Shown here: positions 37,751 to 46,854 of the stretch, one piece after another
Layout of the letters: the number at the start of each line of letters is the position of its first letter
Position numbering within the stretch: the first letter of the stretch is position 1
Assembly: GCF_001544695.2 (NCBI RefSeq)
Contig: NZ_FCOM02000005.1
Location: 1 to 64,000 of the forward strand
Source: Caballeronia arvi
GTDB lineage: Bacteria > Pseudomonadota > Gammaproteobacteria > Burkholderiales > Burkholderiaceae
Length of the DNA stretch: 64,000 nucleotides
Direction of reading: 5' to 3'
Program-made: the position numbers and the translations under genes
The notes under the pieces: model-generated
What the model was told of the DNA's origin: nothing
The model's database searches: none
What the model saw: the letters and a program-made list of their open reading frames with translations, nothing else

Positions 37751-38074
37751 GCTTGTCTCGTCTCCCGTTTTTTGGTGTGAGTCGGTTCAGTGACAGCGTG
37801 ACAGCTAAGGCAATGCGCTTAAGCGCGCGCCTTGGGGAAAGGCACGGTCGATTATAGACGGAACGCTTAACTGTCGGCGCGAGGTGGCGGGCGCGGTGGA
37901 ACGGCGTTTACCCGAATCGTGTGATGCTTTGCGACTGTTCTAGCGCGCGGTGGTCAGGCCCGCGCGATGGACGAAGTCATGGAAAGCAGGTATCCTCTCG
38001 GATTCGCATGGGCCTTGCAGCTGGTTTCTTTACCGGCGCTTTCGTTTTTCCGCCTCGCAAGGCTCCCCGCCGAT

Positions 38075-38150
38075 GCGCCCGTAGCTCAATGGATAGAGTA
38101 CTGCCCTCCGAAGGCAGGGGTTGCTGGTTCGATCCCAGCCGGGCGCGCCA
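38075..38150 (+). tRNA. tRNA-Arg (anticodon CCG)
   Basis: The 76-base sequence folds as a standard cloverleaf. The acceptor stem GCGCCCG pairs with CGGGCGC, the D-arm is AGCTCAATGGATAGAGT, the anticodon stem CTGCC/GGCAG holds loop CTCCGAA, and the T-arm contains GGTTCGATCC. CCA is encoded at the 3' end. The anticodon CCG reads CGG (Arg). Confidence 0.97.
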
Positions 38151-38171
38151 ATCGTCTCTAGAGAAGCGCCA

Positions 38172-39179
38172 TCATTCGACGACTCTTTTCCCGAGCACGG
38201 TCCCCCAACCAAACCCCCTCCCCCTCAACCACCTCCGATACTCCACCGCCATCCGATCACATCGCTGATGTAACTCCGCATCCAGATCGAGAGGCAAAAG
38301 CCGAGGCCATTGCGACTCCACGATCGGCGTGTCCTGCATCAGGATCTCCATATTGAAGTCGTAAAGCTCCCGATCGCTGTGCACCGCATCGTCCTCATGG
38401 ATGGAAACGAGCCATGCACGCGTCTCCGTCTGCGTGACCGGCGACGCCGCCAGCATGATATGCAACGCCCCCATCCCGCCCGACGCCATCTTCGTGAGAC
38501 TCGCGATCAACGGACGCTTCACGCGATACACGTAATCGATCATCGCGCCGCCGCCTTGCCCCGGCATTCCGGCAGGCTGCCAATATCGAAATTGCCGCGC
38601 CTCGAGCCCGCCATCGACCGAAACGACGTCGTAATCGCGCACTTCCGTATGCGCCGCATCGCCGAGAATCCCTGCATGCACGAACGAGAAGTGCGCCATA
38701 TCCAGAAAATTTTCGACGACGCGCGGCGCCGATGTCCTCACCGTCTGCGGCGCGAGATTGATGCGTCTGCCGCCTGGAATCGCGGCCTCGGGAAAGAAAT
38801 CGAGCGCATGCGCGGGCTCGCCGAAACACATCCACACGACGCCATATTTCTCCTCGCTGACGAAGGTCGTTGCGCAGGCACGCTTCGCCGGCCTTAGCGA
38901 CGGATTCGACGGAATGTGCAAGCACTCCCCTTCGATGTCGTAACGCCAGCCGTGATACGGACATACGATCTGGTCGCGCATCACATGCCCGAGCGATAAC
39001 TGCGCGCCCCGATGCGGACAGTAATCCCGCCACACATGCGCCACGCCGATACTGTCGCGCCATACGACGATCCTTTCATCCGCGACGATGAAACCGCGCG
39101 CGCCACCCTCCGGCACGTCCTCGCTATTGCAGACCGGCAGCCATTCGCCGGCCAGAGAAAGAAAAGATTCGTCGCGCAT
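38172..39179 (-). CDS. Rieske non-heme iron ring-hydroxylating oxygenase (VanA-like)
   Basis: These oxygenases use a reductase partner to hydroxylate or O-demethylate aromatic compounds. The 335-residue product has the Rieske centre CPHRG...CPYHG (residues about 54 and 73, C-x-H-x16-C-x2-H). The mononuclear iron ligands are probably the two His in NFLDMAHFSFVH. Domain order and size match the VanA branch. No reductase gene is next to it in this window, so the partner lies elsewhere. The substrate is unknown. It lies downstream of tRNA-Arg and convergent to it. Confidence 0.88.
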   Translation of the reverse strand: MRDESFLSLAGEWLPVCNSEDVPEGGARGFIVADERIVVWRDSIGVAHVWRDYCPHRGAQLSLGHVMRDQIVCPYHGWRYDIEGECLHIPSNPSLRPAKRACATTFVSEEKYGVVWMCFGEPAHALDFFPEAAIPGGRRINLAPQTVRTSAPRVVENFLDMAHFSFVHAGILGDAAHTEVRDYDVVSVDGGLEARQFRYWQPAGMPGQGGGAMIDYVYRVKRPLIASLTKMASGGMGALHIMLAASPVTQTETRAWLVSIHEDDAVHSDRELYDFNMEILMQDTPIVESQWPRLLPLDLDAELHQRCDRMAVEYRRWLRGRGFGWGTVLGKRVVE

Positions 39180-39355
39180 CGCGGTGAAGTCGAAAAGGTC
39201 GTGCGAAAGCCGTACTTACACGAAACACAGCATCTTCGCAAAACGTTGCAAAATAGCGGATCGCTCGCCCGGTGCAATCTCGCCGGTGCCGTGCGTCGGG
39301 GCAGCAGTAAATAACAGCAAGATAAAAGAAAGAAATCACCATCCAGGGGTTCAGT

Positions 39356-40450
39356 ATGGAGCAGGTGCATCAGCCGGCACGCCGGGGCTATGCCTTTGCA
39401 TGGTCCGGGAACCGGAATCCCGAACGCGAGCAGGCCACGCTACGTGTCTGGATGGGCGCAGCGGTTCTTCTGGCCTACGGCGTCTTCTCGTGGCTCCATC
39501 CCTCGCGCGATGCACTGCTGGTCATGCGCATCATCGCGCTTTACGTCTCTTATGGCGCGATCACGCTGCTCATCGTGAGCCGCGCAACGTCGCCATCGCA
39601 GATACGTCTCACCGCGACGACCATCGCCGATCAATCGATTCTCGGGCTCGCGCTCGCGGCGGGCGGCGCCATCGCGCTGCCGCTCATCTGGGTGATGTTC
39701 TGGTTTCTGATCGGTTCAGGATGCCGTTACGGCAAGCGCACGCTTGCCGTCTCGTGCGCAACCGCGCTCGTCATCGTCGTGACGCTCTCCATCGGGCAGC
39801 CGTGGTGGAACGCGAATATCCCCGCCGCGATCGGGCTGGGTCTGAGCGTGCTGGCCGCGTCGGTGTATCTGAGCGTGCTCGTCGATCGTCTCGGGAATGC
39901 CAATCGCGATCTCGCGCGCCAGGCATCGACCGATCCGCTCACGGGACTATCGAACCGTTACGCGCTCGAACAGATCGTCGATCGCGCGATGACCACGCCC
40001 AAAGCCGATGGCGACGCCGCCACCGCGCTGCTGCTCATCGATCTCGACGGCTTCAAGGAAGTGAACGACACCTACGGTCACGCCGTCGGCGACATGCTGC
40101 TGCAATCCTTCGCGCAATCGCTCGCCAGGCGCATGCGCAAATCCGATACGACGGCGCGTCTCGGTGGCGACGAATTCGTCGTGCTCGCGCATCAGGTGCG
40201 CGATCGCGCCGCGGTGCTCGCCGTCGCCGACAGCATCCATTCGGTGCTGGGCGCGATCACGTCGGTGCAGGAACGGCCGGTGTCGGTATCGGCGAGCATC
40301 GGCGCATGTCTGCTGTCCAGCGCGGCAGCCGCGCATCAATCCGGCATGACCGCCGTGCTGCGCGCCGCCGACCGTGCGATGTATCGCGCGAAAAGTCTCG
40401 GCGAAGGCAAGACCGTGTTCGCCGAGACGCGCGACTTCGACACTAACTAA
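39356..40450 (+). CDS. Membrane diguanylate cyclase (GGDEF)
   Basis: The protein makes cyclic di-GMP from two GTP. The 364-residue product has about six membrane segments in residues 30-175, then a GGDEF domain (about 187-360). The active-site motif GGDEF is at 270-274, and the inhibitory I-site RKSD at 261-264 is five residues ahead of it, so product inhibition is expected. It lies next to fliA on the other strand, with 6 bases between stops. A PilZ brake gene for the same messenger lies in the flagellar island. Confidence 0.93.
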   Translation: MEQVHQPARRGYAFAWSGNRNPEREQATLRVWMGAAVLLAYGVFSWLHPSRDALLVMRIIALYVSYGAITLLIVSRATSPSQIRLTATTIADQSILGLALAAGGAIALPLIWVMFWFLIGSGCRYGKRTLAVSCATALVIVVTLSIGQPWWNANIPAAIGLGLSVLAASVYLSVLVDRLGNANRDLARQASTDPLTGLSNRYALEQIVDRAMTTPKADGDAATALLLIDLDGFKEVNDTYGHAVGDMLLQSFAQSLARRMRKSDTTARLGGDEFVVLAHQVRDRAAVLAVADSIHSVLGAITSVQERPVSVSASIGACLLSSAAAAHQSGMTAVLRAADRAMYRAKSLGEGKTVFAETRDFDTN

Positions 40451-40456
40451 AAAGCC

Positions 40457-41188
40457 TCAAGCCTCGACGGTCGTCCAGGCCTGCTCGCGCAGCTTCGTGC
40501 GCAGACGCGCGACCGCCTGGCTGTGCAGCTGGCACACGCGCGATTCGCTCACTTCCATCACCGCGCCGATTTCGCGCAGATTCAGGCCGCGCTCGTAATA
40601 GAGGCTCATCAGGAGCTTCTCGCGCTCGGGCAGCTTGTCGATGGCTTCGATCAGCGCACCGCGCAGGCTGTCATCGAGCAATGCGGACAGCGGGTCCGAG
40701 CGATCGACGCAATAGCGGTCGAGGAACGGCTCGTCGTCGGCGGAGCGATCGAAGTCTTCGTAATAGATCAACTGGCTGCCGTGCAGATCCTGGAGCATCG
40801 ACTGATATTCGTCGAGCGGCAGCTTCATGTGGTCCGCGATCTCCATCTCGCTCGCCGAGCGGCCGAGGTTCTGCTCGACCTTGTGCACCGCCGATTCCAC
40901 TTCGCGCGACGTCTTGCGCATGCTGCGCGGCAGCCAGTCGTTCGCGCGCAGCTCGTCGAGCATTGCGCCGCGGATACGCTGGCTCGCGTAGGTTTCGAAC
41001 TGCGCGCCCTGATCTTCCTTGTAGCGGCTCGCCGCGTCGAGGAGGCCGATCATGCCGGCCTGGATCAGATCGTCGAGATCGACGCTCGCCGGCATCTTGG
41101 CGACGAGCTGAAGCCCCAGCCGGCGAACGAGCGGTGCATATTTCGTCAGCACTTCCGACTGTGAGAGTTTGCCTTGGGCGTTATACAT
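40457..41188 (-). CDS. fliA: RNA polymerase sigma-28 factor FliA
   Basis: FliA directs transcription of class III flagellar genes (flgM, flgKL and others). The ATG at 41188 follows AGGTGA and gives 243 residues; a GTG nine bases upstream is also in frame. Region 2 (DLDDLIQAGMIGLLDAASRY) and region 4 (LNLREIGAVMEVSESRVCQL) are intact. It is the last gene of flhF-flhG-fliA. Its antagonist gene flgM is in this window, with a consensus FliA promoter. Confidence 0.96.
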   Translation of the reverse strand: MYNAQGKLSQSEVLTKYAPLVRRLGLQLVAKMPASVDLDDLIQAGMIGLLDAASRYKEDQGAQFETYASQRIRGAMLDELRANDWLPRSMRKTSREVESAVHKVEQNLGRSASEMEIADHMKLPLDEYQSMLQDLHGSQLIYYEDFDRSADDEPFLDRYCVDRSDPLSALLDDSLRGALIEAIDKLPEREKLLMSLYYERGLNLREIGAVMEVSESRVCQLHSQAVARLRTKLREQAWTTVEA

Positions 41189-41206
41189 CTTGGTCACCTA
41201 TCTTGA

Positions 41207-42136
41207 TCACATCGACGCCGTGCTGCTCATTGCAAGGTCGTGAAACGCAGCCGCTCGTCGCGCCGCCTCCCGCCCACCCTGTTCAGAGTCGCCAACCGGA
41301 ATTTGCGCGTCTGCCTGGCCGCCCGCCGCGCGCATGTACTGCGCGGGGCGCATCGGCCAGTGGAGGAGCTCCGCCGCAATCGCGCGGTAGTCGCGTGCCG
41401 CGGCCGTGGCCGGGAACGCTTCGACTGCGCAGCGTGAGAGTTCCTTCGCCCGAGCGACGCGCGCATCCTCGGACACATATCCCGCCTGCACGAGCGACAC
41501 GGCCAGATACCGGCTCGCGACGCCCGACAGGTTGTCGAACGCGACCGCCGCGTCGGCCGGGTTCTGCACGTGATTGATGAGCACGCGGAACTGGCCGATC
41601 GCATGGGCGTAATGCAGGCGCTTCATGCACGCATACGCTTCGGTGATCGCCGACGCGGCTACCCGCGTCACAATGAGAAAGTCATGCGCCTGTGCCGCGA
41701 GCGTCGACAGCGCACCGTGGCGATCGAGTTGCGCATCGATCAGCACGATGTCCGCGGGACCGTCGAGCAATGCGCGGCATTGCGCGGCATCGTGGACGAT
41801 GCGTTCATCGCGGGACGCCGCGATCAGCGAGAAACCCAACGGCGTGCGCTCGACGACATCGGCAAGCGCGCGGCGGCCGGACATCACCGCTGCAAGCGCG
41901 CCCGCATCATCGAGGCCCGCGAGACGGCTGACCGATCCTGCGTCGCGATGCTCGTCGATCACGAGCACGTCCTTGCCATGCACGGACAGCGCCGCGCCGA
42001 GATTCACCACCGCCGACGTGCAGCCGATGCCCGCCGGCCCGCCCGCGACCGCCACTACGCGCGAACCAGCGCGCGTGAGGAGCCGTCGCAGACCTTCCGC
42101 CTGGTCGAGCACGAACTTATCCAAAGTGCACCCCAT
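41207..42136 (-). CDS. flhG: Flagellar number regulator FlhG, with a degenerate P-loop
   Basis: FlhG is a MinD-like ATPase that controls flagellar number with FlhF. From the ATG at 42136 the product has 309 residues. The TTG at 42124 would give a start (MDKFVLDQAEGL) closer to the family. The usual deviant Walker A (GKGGVGKT) is replaced by GGPAGIGCTS at 32-41, so both lysines are missing. The Walker B side (LVIDEH) is also altered. It overlaps the end of flhF by 20 bases, so translation is coupled. Function may have shifted, or it may work without ATP hydrolysis. Confidence 0.9.
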   Translation of the reverse strand: MGCTLDKFVLDQAEGLRRLLTRAGSRVVAVAGGPAGIGCTSAVVNLGAALSVHGKDVLVIDEHRDAGSVSRLAGLDDAGALAAVMSGRRALADVVERTPLGFSLIAASRDERIVHDAAQCRALLDGPADIVLIDAQLDRHGALSTLAAQAHDFLIVTRVAASAITEAYACMKRLHYAHAIGQFRVLINHVQNPADAAVAFDNLSGVASRYLAVSLVQAGYVSEDARVARAKELSRCAVEAFPATAAARDYRAIAAELLHWPMRPAQYMRAAGGQADAQIPVGDSEQGGREAARRAAAFHDLAMSSTASM

Positions 42137-43889
42137 GCATTTCGGTCGTGGCGCGCGCGGACAATGCGGAAAGCAGCGCCGGCACTTCTTCGTCCTGCGG
42201 CACGAACGGCGAGCCGTCGCGCGGGATGCAGAACGCGCTCTTGATGAGAAAACGCTTCGTGGCGACGTACAGGTTCTCCGGCACCTTCTGGCCGGTCGAC
42301 ACGTAATGCACCGGCAGCTTGTAGCGGATGACCGTATCGAGTACACCGCCGAGGTTGGTTGCTTCGTCGAGCTTCGTGAGGATGCAGCCCGCGAGCGGCG
42401 GCTGATCCGGCGCGCTCTTGTAGGCCTGCACGACTTCGTTGAGCGTGTCGCCGTGGCTCGTCGCGTTGAGCAGCAGGATGCGCTGCACCGGATGGCCCGC
42501 GCCGCACAGCATCGCGATCTGGTCGGAGACCATGCGATCGCGCTGGCTCATGCCGATGGTGTCGATCAGCACGATATGTTTGTTGCGCAGCTCGGACAGC
42601 GCGAGTTGCAGGTCGGCGGCGTCCTTCACCGCGTGAACCGACACGCCGAGAATCTTGCCGAAGATGCGCAGTTGCTCGTGCGCGCCGATCCGGTAGCTGT
42701 CGGTCGTGAGCAGCGCGACCTTGCTGGCGCCGAAACGCATCACGCAGCGCGCCGCGAGCTTTGCCGTGGTCGTCGTCTTGCCGACGCCCGTCGGACCCAT
42801 CAGCGCGAATGCGCCGCCGCGTTCCATCAGCGCGTCTTCGCTGTCCATCACCGGGATGTTCGATTCGAGCACTTGCTGCACCCACTCGAGCGCACCTTCG
42901 ACGCTCTCCATCTCCGGCATGTTTTCCACCATCATGCGAACCAGTTGCGCGGAGAAACCGGCCGAGAAAAGACGCTTCGTGAGCGCGCTGCCCGTCGGGT
43001 TGCGGCGCTGACGCTCGCCCCAGAGCAGACCGGAGAAGTGCTCTTCCATCATCGTGCGCATCGACGAAAGCTCGTTCATCACCGTTTCGTTGACGACCTG
43101 CTCCATGCGCGCGCGGATCGCTTCCGTGACGACGGCCGCCGCGTTCGCGGGCAGGGCTTCGAATGCGTTTTCCGGCGTGGCGGGCGCGTTGCTCGCGGCG
43201 GGCGCATCGGCGTGCGTGGCATTCGCGTTGATCTTCTGCGCGGCGCGGCGTGCGGCGACCTGCGCGGCTTCGCGCGCCCAGCCGGGCGTTTCGACTTTCG
43301 GCTCGATCGCAGCTTCCGTGCGCTTCGCTTGCTGGCGCATCGCGTACTTGCCCGTTTCCGGCGCTTTCTCGACGCGCGCTTCCTGCGCCGATACCTGCAC
43401 CGGCACGCCCATGCCGCGAGCGATCGCCGCGGACGCCGTAAGCGGACGGTTCGACGGCATCGCCGCCTGCTGCGCGATGCGCTTCGCGTGCTCGATCAGC
43501 CACGGATTCGTGTCGGCCATCGTGCGCGGCGCTTCGTCGTCGGGATGCGCTTCGGGCTCGACGTCAAATTCATCGTCGGCGTCGGTGTTCGCGCCGAAAA
43601 CCGACGAAAACACGTCGCCGCTCGCATAAGGATTCGCGGCGGATTGCCGGACCGGCATCGTCGCTGCGGCGGCGGCCAGCGCGGCGCGCGACGTGCCGGA
43701 CGAACGCACGGCCTGTTCTTTCGCGGCGGGCGAGATCGATGCGATATCGCTGTCCGCGACACCGACGATTTCGACGGAACCATCATCCAGCGTGCGATTG
43801 GACAACACCACGGCATCGGGGCCGAGCGCTTCACGAACCTGGCGCAATGCGTCGCGGCTGTTCGCGCCGATGAATTTACGAATGTTCAA
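42117..43889 (-). CDS. flhF: Flagellar SRP-like GTPase FlhF (TTG start)
   Basis: FlhF sets the site of flagellar assembly. The TTG at 43889 gives 590 residues whose N-terminus, MNIRKFIGANSRDALRQVRE, is that of FlhF. An ATG 29 codons upstream (43976) lies in the predicted -10 region and is rejected. A long acidic variable segment (about 80-250) precedes the NG GTPase domain. G1 is GPTGVGKT at 365-372, followed by TTDSYRIGAHEQLR, DTIGMSQRD and TKLDEAT. It is the first gene of flhF-flhG-fliA. Confidence 0.94.
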   Translation of the reverse strand: MNIRKFIGANSRDALRQVREALGPDAVVLSNRTLDDGSVEIVGVADSDIASISPAAKEQAVRSSGTSRAALAAAAATMPVRQSAANPYASGDVFSSVFGANTDADDEFDVEPEAHPDDEAPRTMADTNPWLIEHAKRIAQQAAMPSNRPLTASAAIARGMGVPVQVSAQEARVEKAPETGKYAMRQQAKRTEAAIEPKVETPGWAREAAQVAARRAAQKINANATHADAPAASNAPATPENAFEALPANAAAVVTEAIRARMEQVVNETVMNELSSMRTMMEEHFSGLLWGERQRRNPTGSALTKRLFSAGFSAQLVRMMVENMPEMESVEGALEWVQQVLESNIPVMDSEDALMERGGAFALMGPTGVGKTTTTAKLAARCVMRFGASKVALLTTDSYRIGAHEQLRIFGKILGVSVHAVKDAADLQLALSELRNKHIVLIDTIGMSQRDRMVSDQIAMLCGAGHPVQRILLLNATSHGDTLNEVVQAYKSAPDQPPLAGCILTKLDEATNLGGVLDTVIRYKLPVHYVSTGQKVPENLYVATKRFLIKSAFCIPRDGSPFVPQDEEVPALLSALSARATTEMHGVHFG

Positions 43890-43974
43890 ACTTGCCCCCG
43901 ATGAGGTATGAGACTGCGATCTTTGCGAGGCGGACCCACTTGGCTCGTTGCCGTGTCCGCTTTTCAGTGAAGCC

Positions 43975-44037
43975 ATTATTGCGAACTTCACCTGTCGTCC
44001 ATCGCTGGATAAACGGTGAGAAAAAGGGGTATTTCGG
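43975..44037 (-). promoter_or_regulatory. Putative class II promoter of flhF-flhG-fliA
   Basis: On the minus strand CCGAAATACCCC (from 44037) and TTTATCC make the same kind of inverted box as at flhB. AATAAT (43980-43975) follows after 26 bases. The resemblance to the flhB upstream region extends beyond the -10 (GCAATAAT, GCTT, AAAAGCGG). It explains the TTG start of flhF. Confidence 0.6.
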
Positions 44038-44169
44038 CTGATGGGAATGCAGCGCCGGCTCGATCGGCTGCGCGTACCGGAAAAAGATTCCGCCTCGCTT
44101 CTGGCCTGACATCGGCGCGACGGCGTAAGCTCTAGGGTCTGTTCACATATAAAACGGAGACTTCCTCGC

Positions 44170-45858
44170 ATGGCGTCCGCTGTCCCTGCTCAGATTCAGA
44201 CCACCGGTGCGCGTCTTCTCGTCGATGCGCTCGTGCATCACGGCGTCGAACGCGTGTTTTGCGTGCCCGGAGAAAGCTTCCTTGCGGTGCTCGACTCCCT
44301 GCACGACGAAACCTCGCAGATCCAGACGATCGTCTGCCGCCACGAAGCGGCCGCGGCGAACATGGCCGAGGCGGTCGGCAAGCTGACGGGCCGGCCGGGC
44401 GTCGCGATCGTCACGCGCGGGCCGGGCGCGACGCACGCGTCGATCGGCGTGCACACCGCGTTTCAGGATTCGACGCCGATGATCCTGCTCATCGGCCAAT
44501 GCGCGCGCGAACACATGGATCGCGAGGCATTTCAGGAAATCGACTATCGGCGGATGTTCGGGCAGATGGCGAAGTGGGTCGCGCAAATCGACGATCCGCG
44601 CCGCGTGCCGGAATATATGAGTCATGCGTTTCACGCGGCGACGTCGGGCCGTCCGGGTCCGGTCGTGCTCGCGCTGCCGGAAGACATGCTGACCGAAGCC
44701 GTCGACGCCGCGCCGCCCGCGCCGCGTTATCAGCGCGTGGCGGCATCGCCGTCGGCGGCGCAGATCGAACGCCTGCGCGAATTGCTCGCGAATGCAAAGA
44801 AGCCGTTCGTGATCGCAGGCGGCAGCGGCTGGACGACCGAGGCGACGCAGGATTTCGCGCGCTTCGTCGAGCAGTGGAAACTGCCGGTGGGCTGCGCCTT
44901 CCGCTATCAGGACACGCTTTCCAACGAGCATCCGAATTATGCGGGCGATGTCGGCCTCGGCATCAATCCGGCGCTCGCCGCGCGCGTGCGCGATGCCGAC
45001 GTGCTCTTCGTGCTCGGCCCGCGCATGGGCGAATCGACGACGGGCGGCTACACGCTGCTCGACATCCCGAAGACGAAGCAGACACTCATCCACGTGCATC
45101 AGGGCGCGGAGGAGCTCGGGCGCGTGTACAACGCGGATCTGCCGATCGTGTCGGGCATGCCGGAAATCGCGTCTCTTCTGGCCGCTTTGGCGCCGCCCGC
45201 CACCGTTTCATGGGACGGCAGCGCGGAAGCCGCGCGCGCGGCCTATCTCGAATGGCGCAAGCCGCGTCCGATGCTCGGCGACATTCAGCTCGGCGAAATC
45301 ATGCGTCAGCTCGCGGAGAAGATACCCGCCGACTCGATCCTCACGAACGGCGCGGGCAATTACGCGACGTGGCTGCATCGGCACTATTCCTATCGGCATT
45401 TCAGATCGCAGGTCGCGCCGACGAGCGGTGCGATGGGCTACGGCGTGCCCGCCGCGATCGCCGCGAAGTCGCTTTATCCGCAGCGCACGGTGATTGCGTT
45501 CGCGGGCGACGGCTGCTTCATGATGTCGAGCAACGAGATCGCCACGGCGATGCAGTACGGGCTCGGCGTGATTTTCATCGTCGTGAACAACGCGCAGTAC
45601 GGCACGATCCGCATGCATCAGGAGCGGCATTATCCGAATCGCGTGCACGGGACCGGGCTCACGAATCCGGACTTCGTCGCGTATGCGCGCGCGTTCGGGG
45701 CGCACGGCGAACTCGTCGAAACGACGGACCAGTTCATGCCCGCTTTCGAGCGCGCGCAGGCGTCGGGATTACCGGCGGTCATCGAGATCCGAATTCCGCA
45801 GGATCAGAGCACGCCGGGCGCGACACTCGAACAAATTCGCCAGCAAGGGCAGGGCTAA
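44170..45858 (+). CDS. Thiamine diphosphate-dependent enzyme (acetolactate synthase-like)
   Basis: This family joins or cleaves 2-oxo acids; the substrate is not known. The 562-residue product has the three domains of the acetolactate synthase family. The cofactor-activating Glu lies in CRHEAAAANMAEA (about residue 59). The ThDP-binding motif runs from GDGCFMMSS to VVNNAQYG near 450-480. It lacks a small regulatory partner gene next to it, so it is not a simple anabolic synthase. A benzoylformate-decarboxylase or sulfoacetaldehyde-type role is possible. Its neighbours give no clue. Confidence 0.82.
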   Translation: MASAVPAQIQTTGARLLVDALVHHGVERVFCVPGESFLAVLDSLHDETSQIQTIVCRHEAAAANMAEAVGKLTGRPGVAIVTRGPGATHASIGVHTAFQDSTPMILLIGQCAREHMDREAFQEIDYRRMFGQMAKWVAQIDDPRRVPEYMSHAFHAATSGRPGPVVLALPEDMLTEAVDAAPPAPRYQRVAASPSAAQIERLRELLANAKKPFVIAGGSGWTTEATQDFARFVEQWKLPVGCAFRYQDTLSNEHPNYAGDVGLGINPALAARVRDADVLFVLGPRMGESTTGGYTLLDIPKTKQTLIHVHQGAEELGRVYNADLPIVSGMPEIASLLAALAPPATVSWDGSAEAARAAYLEWRKPRPMLGDIQLGEIMRQLAEKIPADSILTNGAGNYATWLHRHYSYRHFRSQVAPTSGAMGYGVPAAIAAKSLYPQRTVIAFAGDGCFMMSSNEIATAMQYGLGVIFIVVNNAQYGTIRMHQERHYPNRVHGTGLTNPDFVAYARAFGAHGELVETTDQFMPAFERAQASGLPAVIEIRIPQDQSTPGATLEQIRQQGQG

Positions 45859-45936
45859 GAGACAAACTTTCGATCTGCTTGCAGCGCGCTTCCGGTGGCA
45901 GTAGAGTAGCCAGTTCGAAACCACTGGGAGTTAGCG

Positions 45937-46200
45937 ATGCTTAAGGTTCTGGCTTTGTCGTTGGCATTGGGTTTTTCGGGCGCAGCGTTCGCGAAGGCGG
46001 ATTGCACGGCGCATCCGAAGAGCGAATGGATGAAAGAATCGGATGCCAAGGCGCAGCTCGAGGCCCAAGGCTACAAGATTCGCAAATTCAAGGTCGATGG
46101 CAATTGCTACGAGATCTACGGCCACAACAAGGACGGCAAGAAGGTCGAGATCTATTACGACACGAAGACGCTGGCTGTCGTGAAGTCGGAAGTCGAGTGA
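45937..46200 (+). CDS. PepSY domain-containing periplasmic protein
   Basis: The 87-residue product has a signal peptide (about 1-19, ending AAFA-K). A single PepSY-type domain follows (EWMKESDAKAQLEAQGYKIR, CYEIYGHNKDGKKVEIYYDT). Such proteins are often found with cytochrome b561 and may affect redox partners or act as inhibitors. The ATG has a weak GGGAG site upstream. The cytochrome b561 gene begins 10 bases after its stop, which suggests one transcript. Confidence 0.85.
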   Translation: MLKVLALSLALGFSGAAFAKADCTAHPKSEWMKESDAKAQLEAQGYKIRKFKVDGNCYEIYGHNKDGKKVEIYYDTKTLAVVKSEVE

Positions 46201-46210
46201 CGCTCACGCA

Positions 46211-46726
46211 GTGAAAGTCTGGGACGGCTTCGTACGGCTCACGCACTGGGTCGTCGCGGGCATCGTGCTGTGGAATCTGTTCGGGCCGACGGATTCCACG
46301 CATCGCTTATTGGGTTATGTCGCGGCGGGGCTCGTCATTGCGCGGATCGCGTGGGGCTTCATCGGGTCGCGTCATGCGCGATTCTCCGCGTGGTGGCCGA
46401 GGGTTTCACATCTCGTCGAATATCTGCGCTCGCTTGCGAAGGGCAAGCCGATGCATCACCTGTCGCACAATCCGCTCGGCGGGCTGATGGCGCTCTTGCT
46501 GTGGTTCCTGATTCTTGCGCTCGCGGTGTCCGGCTGGATCATGAGGCTCGATGCGTTCTGGGGCGAAGACTGGCCGCAGGAAATTCATGCTTGGCTGTCG
46601 ATTGCCGTCGAGGTTTGCGTGTGCGTGCATGTCGTCGCGGCGATTTTGATGAGCTTGTGGACGCGCGAGAATTTGATTCGGGCGATGGTGACGGGGTGGA
46701 AGCGGGTCAGGAAATCGTCCGAATGA
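46211..46726 (+). CDS. Cytochrome b561 family membrane protein
   Basis: The 171-residue product is a four-helix membrane cytochrome of the b561/Ni-Fe hydrogenase b-subunit type. Membrane segments lie at about residues 10-27, 35-52, 88-110 and 128-150. Likely heme-ligand histidines are in RLTHWVVAG (H12), LRSLAKG...HHLSH and VHVVAAILM. The GTG start is used. It follows a PepSY protein gene by 10 bases. Role: transfer of electrons across the membrane, partner unknown. Confidence 0.88.
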   Translation: MKVWDGFVRLTHWVVAGIVLWNLFGPTDSTHRLLGYVAAGLVIARIAWGFIGSRHARFSAWWPRVSHLVEYLRSLAKGKPMHHLSHNPLGGLMALLLWFLILALAVSGWIMRLDAFWGEDWPQEIHAWLSIAVEVCVCVHVVAAILMSLWTRENLIRAMVTGWKRVRKSSE

Positions 46727-46854
46727 CCTGCTTTTTGGCAGATTTAATTCAGCATTCCGCACTATCAAACTTGCAGGGTCGCTTCCGATAATCGAATTCG
46801 AGTTCTCGTTACAGAGAGCCGACTCGATAATCGATAAAAAGGAGCGACTGCACG

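Noticed and set aside
37967..38161. 64-residue frame across tRNA-Arg
   Set aside because: It overlaps the whole tRNA and has no recognisable features.
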